Below, one piece after another: positions 26,120 through 35,651 of a DNA stretch of 64,000 nucleotides. Each line of letters begins with the position of its first letter. The stretch's first letter is position 1. The stretch comes from Mucilaginibacter geliditolerans (GTDB taxonomy: Bacteria; Bacteroidota; Bacteroidia; Sphingobacteriales; Sphingobacteriaceae), in assembly GCF_014200495.1 (NCBI RefSeq), contig NZ_JACHBY010000003.1:682001-746000 (forward strand), written 5' to 3'. The notes below the pieces were generated by a model. It saw nothing but the letters and a program-made list of their open reading frames with translations. It ran no database searches and was not told the DNA's origin. Position numbers and translations under genes: made by a program.

Positions 26120-26830
26120 TTAAAAAGAAGCATTCGTAATAATATCCGCTTTTAGTATGGTAGTACCTGTGCCTGCGGCAAGGCCATGCAACCAAACCGT
26201 ATAAGCCTGCCCGTTTTGAATTGTGATATTATTTAGCGTAGCCAAAACAGTACTGGTTCCGCTTTTAAGCACCTGGAAACTATAAGTAGTGTTGTTACCA
26301 TCAACCGGCAAAAACGATGATGCGCCTTTGTATGTTTTGTTTGAAACCAACACTGTATTATTTGCCGACAGATCAACCGCTCCTGCATCCGGACTTACAT
26401 CAACAAACCTGATGCTTGCCTTTCCGCTCGCGGGCTGCGAAATGGTATCCTTCAGCAAGATAAGATCCGGTTTGGTATAGGTGTTAGACAGGAATAATGA
26501 ATAAGCAACACCCTGTTTTAAACCAATAGTATCTGAAACAATTACTGATTGTGTAGCATAATTATACAGCACAACCTGGCGGGTACCTGTGTACGCATTA
26601 AAATAACCAACCCAATCCCCATAATTGTAGGGTTGGGAGGTTACTCTGTTTGTGTTAAGGTAAAGAATTTCCGCTGGCGCATCCGGTGAACCTTGTACAA
26701 CCATTAATTGGGCAGTTGGCACCGTTACATAGGTGTTATGATCCTTTAAGCAGGAAAGTAACATGATAGATAACAAACTCACAAAACCAACACCTGCCAA
26801 AACCGACTTTAATTTTTTTGAACTTTTCAT
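26120..26830 (-). CDS. DUF4397 domain lipoprotein
   Basis: A 236-residue lipoprotein (signal MKSSKKLKSVLAGVGFVSLL, lipobox LLSCLK). The mature region has the DUF4397 pattern: VVQGSPDAPAEILYLNTN near the start and a second half with ASIRFVDVSPDAGAVDLSAN, two beta-sandwich-like copies. Function is unknown; such proteins sit in the outer membrane or surface of Bacteroidota. It could be co-transcribed with the lipoprotein at 25592. Confidence 0.82.
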   Translation of the reverse strand: MKSSKKLKSVLAGVGFVSLLSIMLLSCLKDHNTYVTVPTAQLMVVQGSPDAPAEILYLNTNRVTSQPYNYGDWVGYFNAYTGTRQVVLYNYATQSVIVSDTIGLKQGVAYSLFLSNTYTKPDLILLKDTISQPASGKASIRFVDVSPDAGAVDLSANNTVLVSNKTYKGASSFLPVDGNNTTYSFQVLKSGTSTVLATLNNITIQNGQAYTVWLHGLAAGTGTTILKADIITNASF

Positions 26831-26963
26831 GACGAATAATCGGGGTTAATTATATTCATTACGAGTGCAAAAGTTAAAATGCTACAACATGCCGGTAAGT
26901 TTTTAAAATTTCTATAATAGATAATTATTACATTTAACTATCATTTTTAAACCATAAATCACG

Positions 26964-27404
26964 ATGTTCCCATTTATTAAAGAAACTATCCGCATGGGCG
27001 GTCTCGAGCTCAATTTTTTGCTGGATGGCGATGACACAGACGGCACGCTGGTGCAGTTTGAAATGATTGTGCCGCCAAATGTAAAAGTACCCGCACCGCA
27101 TTTTCATGTGGAAGTAGATGAAACGCTATATATATTGGCAGGCACGATCACCCAAACCATTGGCACCAACCTGGTGGAATTGAAAGCAGGAGATCATTGT
27201 TTTATAAAAAGGGGTGTTGTGCATGGCTTCAATAATTTGCACAATGAAACTGCCCGGGTGCTGTGCACACTTTCGCCGGCATCTATCGGTCCACCTTATT
27301 TCCGTGAGATAGCAGGGGTGATCAACGCAGGCGGCCCGCCCGATATGCAAAAAGTGCTGGCTATTATGAAAACCTACGGGCTGGAGCCGGTAAAGCCTGT
27401 TTAG
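26964..27404 (+). CDS. Cupin-domain protein
   Basis: A 146-residue single cupin. Cupin motif 1 is APHFHVEVDETLYILAGTI and motif 2 is HCFIKRGVVHGFNNLHNETA, giving the usual His/Glu/His metal ligands. The C-terminal portion resembles quercetinase-like small cupins. Substrate is unknown; these proteins often bind Fe, Ni or Mn and act as dioxygenases or isomerases. It stands alone between leftward genes, with an inverted-repeat sequence after it. Confidence 0.85.
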   Translation: MFPFIKETIRMGGLELNFLLDGDDTDGTLVQFEMIVPPNVKVPAPHFHVEVDETLYILAGTITQTIGTNLVELKAGDHCFIKRGVVHGFNNLHNETARVLCTLSPASIGPPYFREIAGVINAGGPPDMQKVLAIMKTYGLEPVKPV

Positions 27405-27435
27405 ATTTTGAACATATAAAATCTAACTCTGTATT

Positions 27436-27503
27436 CTTTGTGAAAACCTTTGCGTTTTTCTGTAGTAAAATTAACCACAAAGGTCACTGAGATTTTCACA
27501 AAG
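27436..27503. repeat. Inverted repeat CTTTGTGAAAA ... TTTTCACAAAG
   Basis: Arms at 27436-27446 and 27493-27503 are perfect 11-bp inverted repeats, with a second related ACCACAAAGG in the loop. Sequences of this type (variations on CACAAAGGACACTAAG) are common dispersed repeats in Bacteroidota. It fills the gap between the cupin and the exported protein. Confidence 0.55.
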
Positions 27504-27545
27504 GACACTAAGAGAATGATTTTTTGTAAATGCGTTTGAAACTGT

Positions 27546-28277
27546 TTACAGCGTAGCCCCGTTTTTAACCAGCTTAGGCAAGTCCTTTTGTACGGTCGAT
27601 ATCAGCTCATCCATAGCGCTTTGGCACATGGGCAATATCTTATCGGCTGTCATTTTAGGTATGCCGCCGGTAAGCGTGTTCATATTTCTTGATTTCGCTG
27701 CTTCTTTTATGGAGAATATCTGGTCGCCATCTTTATTGTACAATGATATATCAGAATATGCCTCTATTTTAACTACACCCATGCCTGCAACTCCATATTT
27801 CACTAACGAGAAATATACATACACCTTCATCACGCCATCGCATTGGTTAAATATTTTTATCAGCTTTCTCTCATTGGTATGGCTCACAAAAGGCAAAATA
27901 ACTTTATAGCCATCAACAGGCAAAAAGTAATGCTTGTCATCATAAGCACCTTTGTTGTTCTCACCGCCTGTGGGAATAAAAGCCTTGTAAGCATCATTAT
28001 TGGCAACCTCGCTCTCAGGTAATAGCTGGAAGGGGAAATTTGATGCGTAAGTATTAAAAAAGTGCGTATGAAAGTTTGATAATAATGGCGCCAGGTTAAA
28101 CTTTGGATCGTCACTAAGCTTACTCACTATATCCACATCTTTAGCAGCGCTAAATTCAGACAGATCGATTTGTTTGTTCATGTAAAATGTAACAACTGCT
28201 ACCTTTTTATTTTGGGCATAGCTGCCTGCATTTATCAGCATTAAAAATACTGGAATTAAGAATAATGACTTTTTCAT
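27546..28277 (-). CDS. Exported hypothetical protein
   Basis: A 243-residue protein with a signal peptide (MKKSLFLIPVFLMLINAGSY then AQNKKVAVV). The mature protein is soluble in character, with VAVVTFYMNKQIDLSEFSAA at the start and a Lys/Asp-rich body; no catalytic motif or membrane helix. It may be a periplasmic protein of a Bacteroidota-specific family. Not recognised. Separate from the PI-PLC gene by about 135 nt with nothing obvious between. Confidence 0.75.
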   Translation of the reverse strand: MKKSLFLIPVFLMLINAGSYAQNKKVAVVTFYMNKQIDLSEFSAAKDVDIVSKLSDDPKFNLAPLLSNFHTHFFNTYASNFPFQLLPESEVANNDAYKAFIPTGGENNKGAYDDKHYFLPVDGYKVILPFVSHTNERKLIKIFNQCDGVMKVYVYFSLVKYGVAGMGVVKIEAYSDISLYNKDGDQIFSIKEAAKSRNMNTLTGGIPKMTADKILPMCQSAMDELISTVQKDLPKLVKNGATL

Positions 28278-28411
28278 TTTATTGAGGGGATCCTATTAAT
28301 CGTTACTTTATTCAACGCTCCGAAGATAATTAAATTCCCCTAACAGGTTCATTAATTGCAGTAGAAGAAGTAAGATTTGAAACTTGGCTGATAAATCAAG
28401 GTCATGGGGCC

Positions 28412-30400
28412 TTAATTATATACAGGTTTACTGTTTAACTGGATGCAATAATCGGTTATCCATGCGCCCGCGGCATCAACATATACAATATTAGGCTTGT
28501 TGTTTTTGTTGATTACACCGTCTTTTATCCACCCGTTAACTTTGGCAATAATATACTTGTTGCCAGCCATTGCCAGGTCAGTTATGCTTTGATTTTTATT
28601 AATCACATTAGTAAGCAGCATCACACCATTAATAACAGGATTCATATCCTCATCCTGAAAATCATTACAAACCAATGCTGCTTCCTGGCTGCTTTGGGTA
28701 AGCTGCCAATCCAAGCGGATCAAATCATTTTTACTTACACCATCTTTCATCGACGTAAAAAACTGCTCCTCGGCGGCTACCAGGTTGGTGATCTGGTTGG
28801 TAGCAGCATATTTTCTGCGGAAATTCAGGAAGGTTTTTCCCGCATCGGCCATGGAGTTGGAGTCGATCATTTTATCCGGATAACTGTATTTTTCAAAGGC
28901 GATGAGCACCTTTCCCGACAGGTCATTCAGTTTTATCTGGTCAATGCTTTTCCCTTTATTATTATAAATGTGATCTTTACCTAACATGCTTACAATAGAA
29001 TCCGCAACATTACTTGCCGAAGCCTCGGTTGGGCAAAAATGACTGAATGTTAAAATGATGAATTCTTTTTTATGACGATCTAAAAAGGTTTTAACAGAGT
29101 CCATAATATCCTTAAAGCGTTCGCCATAACCACCGCCAATAGCATCGGCCATACAATCAGATGAACTATGCTTTATAAAGAGCTGATCTTTAAACGTGCC
29201 TACACGCAGATCGAACATCCGGATGCCTGCGTTTAATTGATTACCTATATTTTGCGTTTGTGTGAGGGTATTGCAGGGGTTAATAGACCCTGCCTGCGCA
29301 CCGCCGGTACCGTTTAATGCAGACATGCCTGCATCATGCGAGCCGGGGATTACAATATCCTTCAGGGTTAAATTACCCTTGGCCGGGAAGAGAAAATCTT
29401 CCATCCAGCGCGCGGGGTTATAATTGGTAAAATAACTGAGGTACAATTTTTTATCAAGGCCAACAAACGCCAGTATAAATTTTTTATCATCTACAGTACA
29501 AATGGATACGGGATTGGTGGTTGTAAAAAAATCGGGTAAAGCGCGCTCATTGTTAGGGCGCCCCTGCTCAGTTTCGGTGGCGTAATACAAATGGTTATCC
29601 TGTTTGTAGCCTTTCCAGATGTAAAAAAGACGTGTAGTATTAAAGGAGTGGTATACTGCCGGCGACACCTGTGTTTTTGATTTACCGACCCGCACATCAG
29701 CCGACCATGTTTTAGTCACAGGATCAAAATCAGAGTAATAAATTCCCTGATCGCTGGAGCTCTTGTAACATATCCTGATGATATTGGTTGAAAGCGTTAC
29801 TACAAAGGGATATTCCCCGCTCTTTTTACCGGGTATCGTTTGCAGATCGGCGGGCTTAAGTATGCCATTATTATCGGCATCAATTACAGCTATTGCCATA
29901 TCATATTTACTATCGGTATGCGATGCTATAACCAGTTTGCCATCAACAGTTGATGCGGTAATACCCGATTTCAGTTTTGTCGGAATATTAAAGCTCAGCG
30001 TACGTATGCTTTCAGTATTAAAAGAAGTATCACTGTTATTAATAATATATTTTAATGAGCCATCGGTACTTAACCATAGGGCGTATATGTGGCTATTAAC
30101 CACCCTGAAAACCGGCGCATGGGCACTTTGTTCGTTTCCGGCTGTAGCTTCATTTGCTGAGAAATTGGTGCTATTCTGGTTGCCGAGGTAGCTCACATGG
30201 ATATTTCCGCTTGATCCGGCATCCTTCCAGGTAACAAAAAAGCTTCCTTTAAAATTGGTGATGTCAATAGCCTTATCAGTATGGGCAGTCGGCAGGAAGT
30301 TAATGGGCTGACTAAAGCTTAAATCCTGCGCGTGCAGGCTTATTAAACCCGCGAAAATAATAAAGTATATAAGTGCAGCAATAACTTTTAAGACCTTCAT
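28412..30400 (-). CDS. Secreted protein with N-terminal propeller and PI-PLC X-type domain
   Basis: A 662-residue exported protein (signal ALIYFIIFAGLISLHAQ). Residues ~30-330 look like a lectin-type beta-propeller of repeating strands (FFVTWKDAGSSGNIHVSYLG, SHIYALWLSTDGSLKYI, TRLFYIWKGYKQDNHLYYA). The C-terminal half is a phosphatidylinositol-specific phospholipase C X-like domain with the two catalytic His: H355 in DIVIPGSHDAGM and H411 in FIKHSSSDC. A further acidic/Arg set (MFDLRVG, FIILTFSH) is typical of the TIM barrel. It may cleave inositol lipids or glycolipids, or act on an unknown phosphodiester. The propeller could bind sugar. Confidence 0.82.
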   Translation of the reverse strand: MKVLKVIAALIYFIIFAGLISLHAQDLSFSQPINFLPTAHTDKAIDITNFKGSFFVTWKDAGSSGNIHVSYLGNQNSTNFSANEATAGNEQSAHAPVFRVVNSHIYALWLSTDGSLKYIINNSDTSFNTESIRTLSFNIPTKLKSGITASTVDGKLVIASHTDSKYDMAIAVIDADNNGILKPADLQTIPGKKSGEYPFVVTLSTNIIRICYKSSSDQGIYYSDFDPVTKTWSADVRVGKSKTQVSPAVYHSFNTTRLFYIWKGYKQDNHLYYATETEQGRPNNERALPDFFTTTNPVSICTVDDKKFILAFVGLDKKLYLSYFTNYNPARWMEDFLFPAKGNLTLKDIVIPGSHDAGMSALNGTGGAQAGSINPCNTLTQTQNIGNQLNAGIRMFDLRVGTFKDQLFIKHSSSDCMADAIGGGYGERFKDIMDSVKTFLDRHKKEFIILTFSHFCPTEASASNVADSIVSMLGKDHIYNNKGKSIDQIKLNDLSGKVLIAFEKYSYPDKMIDSNSMADAGKTFLNFRRKYAATNQITNLVAAEEQFFTSMKDGVSKNDLIRLDWQLTQSSQEAALVCNDFQDEDMNPVINGVMLLTNVINKNQSITDLAMAGNKYIIAKVNGWIKDGVINKNNKPNIVYVDAAGAWITDYCIQLNSKPVYN

Positions 30401-30514
30401 AAACCGGGTTAAAAGGTGATATAATCAGCCATAATTAACTGATTATTAAAAAATTGATTTATAAATACTTTTTCTTATGGTGAATTTATAATATTTTTAT
30501 TAAAAAATAAGCCT

Positions 30515-31957
30515 ATGTCAAAAATCCTTATCACATTTTTATGTGCTGTGCTTTTTGTTCAAACAGCCAAAGCACAGGACGCCAACTACTGGTCGTCGGG
30601 TTATAACCCGGCAGGTTACTTAACCCCGGGCGCTGTAGTAGCCTTTAACCGCGATAGCGGTGTTATGTTTTTAAACCCCGCCTTATTATCACACAACACT
30701 AAAAGTTCAGCATCCATTAGCGGAACAGTATACCAGTACGGCGATATCAAAATAAAGAACGGCGCGGGTACCGGTTATGATCTTAACTCCACATCGGCCA
30801 GTATTATCCCACAAATGGTATCGGCGGTTATAGCCATTAAGGGCGATCATCCCTTTACTTTGGGTTACGCACTTACCCATACCCCGGTAATGAGTTTCCA
30901 GGCTACACAGCAGCGCGATGATAAGTTTAATGTACTTGATGACTCCTACAGTCCCGGCCCCGAGGTTTACCTCGGGCAGTATAAGAACATTAACACCACT
31001 AATGAGACTTCGGGCATCATAAGCGGCGGTTTTAAGATCTCCAATGATTTTTCCTTTGGCCTGTCGGCCGAGGGCGATCTGCGCAAGCAAAGCTACAATA
31101 CCGATATCAGCTCAAGAGCGTTATATAACAGCAGCAGTGACGAAGAGGGCTTACCACCCATCGCCACAACGCTGGAATCGTACCTCGCATCGTATTATAA
31201 TGTGGGGATCAGGTTTAAAGCGGGTTTAGCCTACGATGCCGACAGGAGCCATGTTGGTATTACTATATCATCGCCTTTATTACATATAGCAGGCAGCGCA
31301 AGTTTACTGAGCGACCAACAGGTTAGCGACTTAATAATTGGCCCAAAGGATACGCTTAACTTATTGGCTAACACAAGGCAGCAAAGCTTAAAGGTTAAGT
31401 ATAAAATGCCGCTGAGCACAGCATTTGGCTATGCTTATGATTTTGATAAAGGGCAGATATATTTTGCGGCCGAATACTTTACCAAAGTAAATGAGTATGA
31501 TATAATAACACCACGCAATGCGACCTTTATTAAAGGCGAACCACCATCCGATTATAATGAGACTGAGGTGTTACAATTTGAAGATGCCCGCAAATCGATC
31601 TTAAATTATGGTATAGGGGCAAACTATATGATAAAACCAGAGGTAACCGGCTTTATATCACTGCATACCGATTATAATTATGCTGATAACAGCTTATATA
31701 AAGATGTGGGCAATGGTTATACTTCAAACACGGCATATTATAATATTTACCATTGCCAGATAGGTGCCAATATTAAAAAACGAAAATTCAACTTCCGTGC
31801 AGGCTTATTACTATCATACGGTACAACGGATAAGTATATGCAAACCGTAAACTTCAGCAACCCTAATGAAAGCAATACTTTGCTTGGTGATCCCGGCAAT
31901 ACCAAAGCTTCCTATTTTGGAGCGGGGTTGCTGTTATCCTATATCCACAATTTGTAA
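30515..31957 (+). CDS. FadL-like outer-membrane beta-barrel protein
   Basis: A 480-residue protein with signal MSKILITFLCAVLFVQTAKA. Many alternating amphipathic strands and the N-terminal SGYNPAGYLTPGAVVAFNRD-type segment (plug-like, with VMFLNPALL) recall the FadL/OmpP1 family of hydrophobic-substrate porins. The C-terminus ends in an aromatic strand (YFGAGLLLSYIHNL), as in outer-membrane barrels. It may take up long-chain fatty acids or other hydrophobic compounds. It is divergent from the PI-PLC gene and convergent with the oxidoreductase at 31982, leaving 24 nt between stops. Confidence 0.72.
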   Translation: MSKILITFLCAVLFVQTAKAQDANYWSSGYNPAGYLTPGAVVAFNRDSGVMFLNPALLSHNTKSSASISGTVYQYGDIKIKNGAGTGYDLNSTSASIIPQMVSAVIAIKGDHPFTLGYALTHTPVMSFQATQQRDDKFNVLDDSYSPGPEVYLGQYKNINTTNETSGIISGGFKISNDFSFGLSAEGDLRKQSYNTDISSRALYNSSSDEEGLPPIATTLESYLASYYNVGIRFKAGLAYDADRSHVGITISSPLLHIAGSASLLSDQQVSDLIIGPKDTLNLLANTRQQSLKVKYKMPLSTAFGYAYDFDKGQIYFAAEYFTKVNEYDIITPRNATFIKGEPPSDYNETEVLQFEDARKSILNYGIGANYMIKPEVTGFISLHTDYNYADNSLYKDVGNGYTSNTAYYNIYHCQIGANIKKRKFNFRAGLLLSYGTTDKYMQTVNFSNPNESNTLLGDPGNTKASYFGAGLLLSYIHNL

Positions 31958-31981
31958 GTTGCGGATATAGGAGTTGAGCCT

Positions 31982-32950
31982 TTAAGTTAATACTACTATT
32001 TTGCCGCTTGCCTGGTTACTTTCCATCAGCTCATGGGCCTTAACAATCTCATCAAGCTTAAATACTTTGCTGATACTTAAACTTATTTCGCCGGCTTCAA
32101 CAGCATTGATAAAATCCTGGAGCAGGTTGTCGCTTAAATTAGCGGCGTCGCCCATGTAAACGGTTAAGCGGGCCAGTGAGGGAATATCGCCCATTGGGGT
32201 AAACTCTTTCATGGTCCATTGGCCACCGAGTATGCCTGTCATACAAACCACACCTCTCGGGCGTACACATTTTAACGAATCTTTAAGAGTGGTAATGCCG
32301 ATAAGTTCAAGCACTTTATCAACGCCTTGCGGATATAAACCTTTTAGTTTTGAGTTGATATCGCCATCATCAATTAAAACATGATCGGCTCCATTGCTTT
32401 TCAGTAGGACTTCCTTATCTGCATTACGGGTAGTGGCAATTACAGTTAAACCATAATGTTTGGCTAACTGGCTAGCCAGCATCCCGATAGATGAAGTACC
32501 ACCGCGGATAAGCAATGTTTCCCCCTTTTTAACTTCCAATGCCTCATTTAAAGAGCCGGATACAGTCTGGAACATTTCAGGAATAGCGCCCAAAGTTTCC
32601 CAGGGCAATTTGCTTTCAAAGGGAAATACAATGGCTAATGGCAATGCCGCATACTCCGCGTAGCCACCATCAAAATCGCGGCCCATACCGCCCATTATTG
32701 CCGCTACCTTCTGCCCTTTTTTATAAGTGCCGGATGGGTCGTTTTCCACTTCGCCAACGCATTCAATGCCCTGTACCCTCGGGAATTTCACATTGGGGGA
32801 GTCTCCCTGCCGGGTAAATATCTCCGACCTGTTTATCCCAAAGGCCTTTATCTTAATTAATACCCAACCGTTTTGTACTGTTGGTATTGGTTTTTCCTGT
32901 ATCTCTATAACATCTGGCTTGCCTGCCTTTGTTGTTACTGCTGCTTTCAT
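31982..32950 (-). CDS. Medium-chain alcohol dehydrogenase/quinone oxidoreductase-like protein
   Basis: A 322-residue MDR protein: GroES-like N-terminal domain (IQEKPIPTVQNGWVLIKIKA, FGINRSEIFTRQG) and Rossmann domain with GETLLIRGGTSSIGMLASQL. It resembles zinc-independent quinone oxidoreductases and zinc-type ADH-like proteins; no structural zinc Cys cluster is visible, so NADPH-dependent reduction of quinones or enones is plausible. Eight nt separate it from the hydrolase gene upstream on the same strand, so the two form an operon. Confidence 0.9.
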   Translation of the reverse strand: MKAAVTTKAGKPDVIEIQEKPIPTVQNGWVLIKIKAFGINRSEIFTRQGDSPNVKFPRVQGIECVGEVENDPSGTYKKGQKVAAIMGGMGRDFDGGYAEYAALPLAIVFPFESKLPWETLGAIPEMFQTVSGSLNEALEVKKGETLLIRGGTSSIGMLASQLAKHYGLTVIATTRNADKEVLLKSNGADHVLIDDGDINSKLKGLYPQGVDKVLELIGITTLKDSLKCVRPRGVVCMTGILGGQWTMKEFTPMGDIPSLARLTVYMGDAANLSDNLLQDFINAVEAGEISLSISKVFKLDEIVKAHELMESNQASGKIVVLT

Positions 32951-32958
32951 GGCTGTAA

Positions 32959-33768
32959 TTAGTTTAAAAATTCTTTAATCTCTGTTAATGCTTGTTGCGA
33001 TGCTACTGACGGCATACCTGTTAACATCCACACATGCACCTGGTTTTCATAAATGGAGAGCTTAGCGGCGGGCTGAATACCCTTTATTCTATTGTAAAAG
33101 TTGATACTGTCATCCAGCAGGATCTCATTGGTACCAACCAGGATCAATACCGGCGGAAAATCGCTTAACTCTACATTTTCAGGGCTCACAATTTCAATAG
33201 GAATATTGCCTATATAATCCTCTGCAGAGCTTTTTGCGTATTCCCGGGTAAGGATAGGATCTATAGCCCGGTTATCCTCCTGCGATGGGTTATCGCAATG
33301 CAAACTGATCCACGGTGAAATAAATACCGCCGCATGCGGTAACTGTATGTGCTTTTCCAGCATTTCGCCTACGGCAGATGCAATTAAACCACCACCCGCG
33401 CTATCGCCGATAAAATCAATTTTATGATCGGGGTATTTTGCAAGTAATGCGGTATATACATTCATCACATCATTCAGCGCATTTGGGTATGGTAGCTCGG
33501 GCGCTAAAGCATATTCAACAAACAATATTTTGGCTTGCAATTTATGCGAAAAGTGGGTGAGCATGCTCTCATGCGACTGGATAGAACCCACCGCGAATGC
33601 CCCGCCATGCAGGTGAATAACTATTTTGTTGGGTGCCGGGTTTTCAGGTGTGAGCCAGTAGCAGCTTACCCCTTTTATGATAATATGTTCTTTTTTTACT
33701 GATGCTTGTTTAGGGTAAATACTGCCTAATTGGTTAAACCTTTCCCTGCGTGCTATTATATCTTCCAT
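32959..33768 (-). CDS. Alpha/beta hydrolase (HSL-type esterase)
   Basis: A 269-residue esterase of the hormone-sensitive-lipase class. The oxyanion motif is IHLHGGAFAVGSIQSHESM (HGG), the nucleophile elbow is FIGDSAGGGLIAS (GDSAGG), with a likely acid near VGTNEILLDDS and catalytic His in YENQVHVWMLTG near the C-terminus. It would hydrolyse short-chain esters or carboxylic amides. It is paired with the MDR oxidoreductase (8-nt gap), suggesting a small catabolic or detoxification unit, possibly under the Crp-type regulator at 33869. Confidence 0.9.
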   Translation of the reverse strand: MEDIIARRERFNQLGSIYPKQASVKKEHIIIKGVSCYWLTPENPAPNKIVIHLHGGAFAVGSIQSHESMLTHFSHKLQAKILFVEYALAPELPYPNALNDVMNVYTALLAKYPDHKIDFIGDSAGGGLIASAVGEMLEKHIQLPHAAVFISPWISLHCDNPSQEDNRAIDPILTREYAKSSAEDYIGNIPIEIVSPENVELSDFPPVLILVGTNEILLDDSINFYNRIKGIQPAAKLSIYENQVHVWMLTGMPSVASQQALTEIKEFLN

Positions 33769-33868
33769 TACTTTTTCTTCGTTTTATTTACAAAGCAAAG
33801 GTGGTTGTTATGCGGGGTTGCAGCCTATAACATAGCTTAAGAAATACCCTTAATATAGTTTAAGGGTG

Positions 33869-34513
33869 TTAGTGTTTTTTGGAGATATCCTTACGGATCT
33901 TGCTTAAAAACTCGGGCGTTATACCCAAATATGATGCTATTTGCGTGCCAGGCAAGCGCTGCGATAATTGTGGGTAATGATCTAAAAAACTCAGGTAGCG
34001 TTCCTCGGCAGTTGAACTGATAGCCTGTAAGATACGGTTCTCCAGCTCCACATACCTGTTCTCTACAATCACCCTGAAATTCCTGTCGAACTTAGGGATA
34101 TTGGTGAACAGGTAAAACAGATCCTCCTTCTTTATCTGCAAAATAACCGATGGCTCAATGGCTTCAATGTAAACACGGCTTGGTTTGTCAGCATAAAAAC
34201 TGTCGAGCTCCATTATCCAGTCGTTTTCGGCAACAAACTGCAGGTTGTGTTCTACCCCTTTTTTATCAACGTGGTATATTTTAAAGCAGCCCTCGGCAAC
34301 AAAGGTATAATGCTTGCAGATATCGCCCTCCTGCAAAATAAACTGCCTGCGTCTTATTGTCCTCTCGATAACCCGGCTCGCAAGCGCTTCCCGCTCTTGT
34401 TCGTTAAGTGGCAGGTAATTATCGAAATTGGCGAAGATTTTGTTTATAGTCACAGGTAATACAAGAATTGTTGCTGGTTCGAATATACGAACTAAGGATG
34501 ATTGACAATACAT
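33869..34513 (-). CDS. Crp/Fnr family transcriptional regulator
   Basis: A Crp/Fnr-like regulator: cyclic-nucleotide-binding-like beta-roll (FILQEGDICKHYTFVAEGCF, VAENDWIMELDSFYADKPSR) and a C-terminal helix-turn-helix (LPGTQIASYLGITPEFLSKI). The ATG at 34513 gives 214 residues. A GTG at 34453 would give 194, a more usual length, and the extra N-terminal residues do not look conserved, so the start is uncertain. No obvious iron-binding Cys set as in Fnr. It is divergent from a second Crp-like gene with a 72-nt gap (or 132 nt from the GTG) and upstream of the esterase-oxidoreductase pair. Confidence 0.88.
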   Translation of the reverse strand: MYCQSSLVRIFEPATILVLPVTINKIFANFDNYLPLNEQEREALASRVIERTIRRRQFILQEGDICKHYTFVAEGCFKIYHVDKKGVEHNLQFVAENDWIMELDSFYADKPSRVYIEAIEPSVILQIKKEDLFYLFTNIPKFDRNFRVIVENRYVELENRILQAISSTAEERYLSFLDHYPQLSQRLPGTQIASYLGITPEFLSKIRKDISKKH

Positions 34514-34558
34514 AGCCCATAGGCTTAATATTTAAAAGAACAGATTGTCATACTATGC

Positions 34559-34574
34559 CTTATTATTTAATAAG
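34559..34574. promoter_or_regulatory. Dyad CTTATTA-TT-TAATAAG between divergent Crp genes
   Basis: A perfect 7-bp inverted repeat with a 2-nt spacer (34559-34574), 11 nt upstream of the ATG at 34586. It could be a Crp-type operator for either regulator. Only the dyad is seen. Confidence 0.4.
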
Positions 34575-34585
34575 TAATTTTAAAG

Positions 34586-35161
34586 ATGCAAAGTTTGTTA
34601 AACGCTATACGGAGTTATATACCTTTTTCAGCTGACGATGAAGAAGTAGCGCATAAATTATTTCGAAAAAAGATACTAAGCAAAGGTGAGCATTTGCTTG
34701 AAGCGGGGAATGTTTGCCGTTACCTGGCATTTATTGAAACTGGGCTGGTACGCTATTATGCAACTGATGAAAAAGAAGAAAAAACTAATTATTTCAACAA
34801 GGAAGGCGATTTTGTGTGCGATTATATGAGCTTTTTGCCACAAACAGCATCTTTTGTAAGCATACAGGCATTGGAAGACACGGTTTTATATGTGATCAAT
34901 CAATCTGATCTGCAAACATTTTACAAAGATGTTGAGCATGGCGAAAGATTTGGCCGGCTGGGTATTGAATATGTTTTTGTACAGGCAATTAACCAGATAA
35001 GATCGTTGTATACCGATCCGCCAGAAATACGCTATCAAAAATTTATTGCCAGCTACCCGGATATCAGCCAAAGGATACCCCAATATTATATTGCCTCCTA
35101 CGTAGGTGTTAAGCCGCAATCATTGAGCCGTATCCGCAATCGCATGGCCGGCAAGCATTAG
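34586..35161 (+). CDS. Crp/Fnr family transcriptional regulator
   Basis: A 191-residue Crp-like regulator. The sensory roll is visible as KGEHLLEAGNVCRYLAFIET and EGDFVCDYMSFLPQTASFVS. The C-terminal HTH is IPQYYIASYVGVKPQSLSRI. Related to the divergent neighbour at 33869 but clearly different. It is followed by two small membrane-protein genes, DUF4267 (65 nt later) and a DUF1772-like gene, which may be its operon and targets. ATG at 34586. Confidence 0.9.
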   Translation: MQSLLNAIRSYIPFSADDEEVAHKLFRKKILSKGEHLLEAGNVCRYLAFIETGLVRYYATDEKEEKTNYFNKEGDFVCDYMSFLPQTASFVSIQALEDTVLYVINQSDLQTFYKDVEHGERFGRLGIEYVFVQAINQIRSLYTDPPEIRYQKFIASYPDISQRIPQYYIASYVGVKPQSLSRIRNRMAGKH

Positions 35162-35226
35162 TTAACCTGGGTGCATGAACGCCGGTTTTTCATTGTAGAA
35201 TTTTGTGTTATTAAATACAATAACAC

Positions 35227-35640
35227 ATGAAAACAATTAATGAAATCACCCCCTGGGGTACCCGCTCCGCATCCTATTGGATGACCATGCTCATAGCAGC
35301 CGGAATTATTTTTGTAGGCATCCGCTTTATTATTAACCCGGCAGCCGCCGCCGATGGCTATGGAATACCTTTTGCCAATGTAAAAGACTTCCCGTTTGGA
35401 AGAATAAAAGGGATACGCGATATATTTTCGGGCCTGGTGCTTTTACCACTTTTATTTATGCGGATGCGCCTTGCTACAGCCTGCGTATTTACCGCCGCCA
35501 TTATTATACCGGCAACCGATTGCTCAATTGTGCTGGCCACCAACGGAGCCGGCGATATACAGCATTTGCTCATCCACGGGCTAACAGCGGTATATATGGT
35601 CATAACCAGTTTTTTACTTTTCAGGAATAAACAAGCTTAG
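35227..35640 (+). CDS. DUF4267 small membrane protein
   Basis: A 137-residue protein with four hydrophobic segments, starting YWMTMLIAAGIIFVGIRFII. It has the conserved PFGRIKGIRDIFSGLVLLPL and ATDCSIVLATNGAGDIQHLL segments that mark DUF4267. Function unknown; often near Crp or TetR regulators. It follows the Crp gene and precedes a second small membrane protein by 11 nt, so all three may be co-transcribed. Confidence 0.82.
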   Translation: MKTINEITPWGTRSASYWMTMLIAAGIIFVGIRFIINPAAAADGYGIPFANVKDFPFGRIKGIRDIFSGLVLLPLLFMRMRLATACVFTAAIIIPATDCSIVLATNGAGDIQHLLIHGLTAVYMVITSFLLFRNKQA

Positions 35641-35651
35641 ATTTAAAAATC

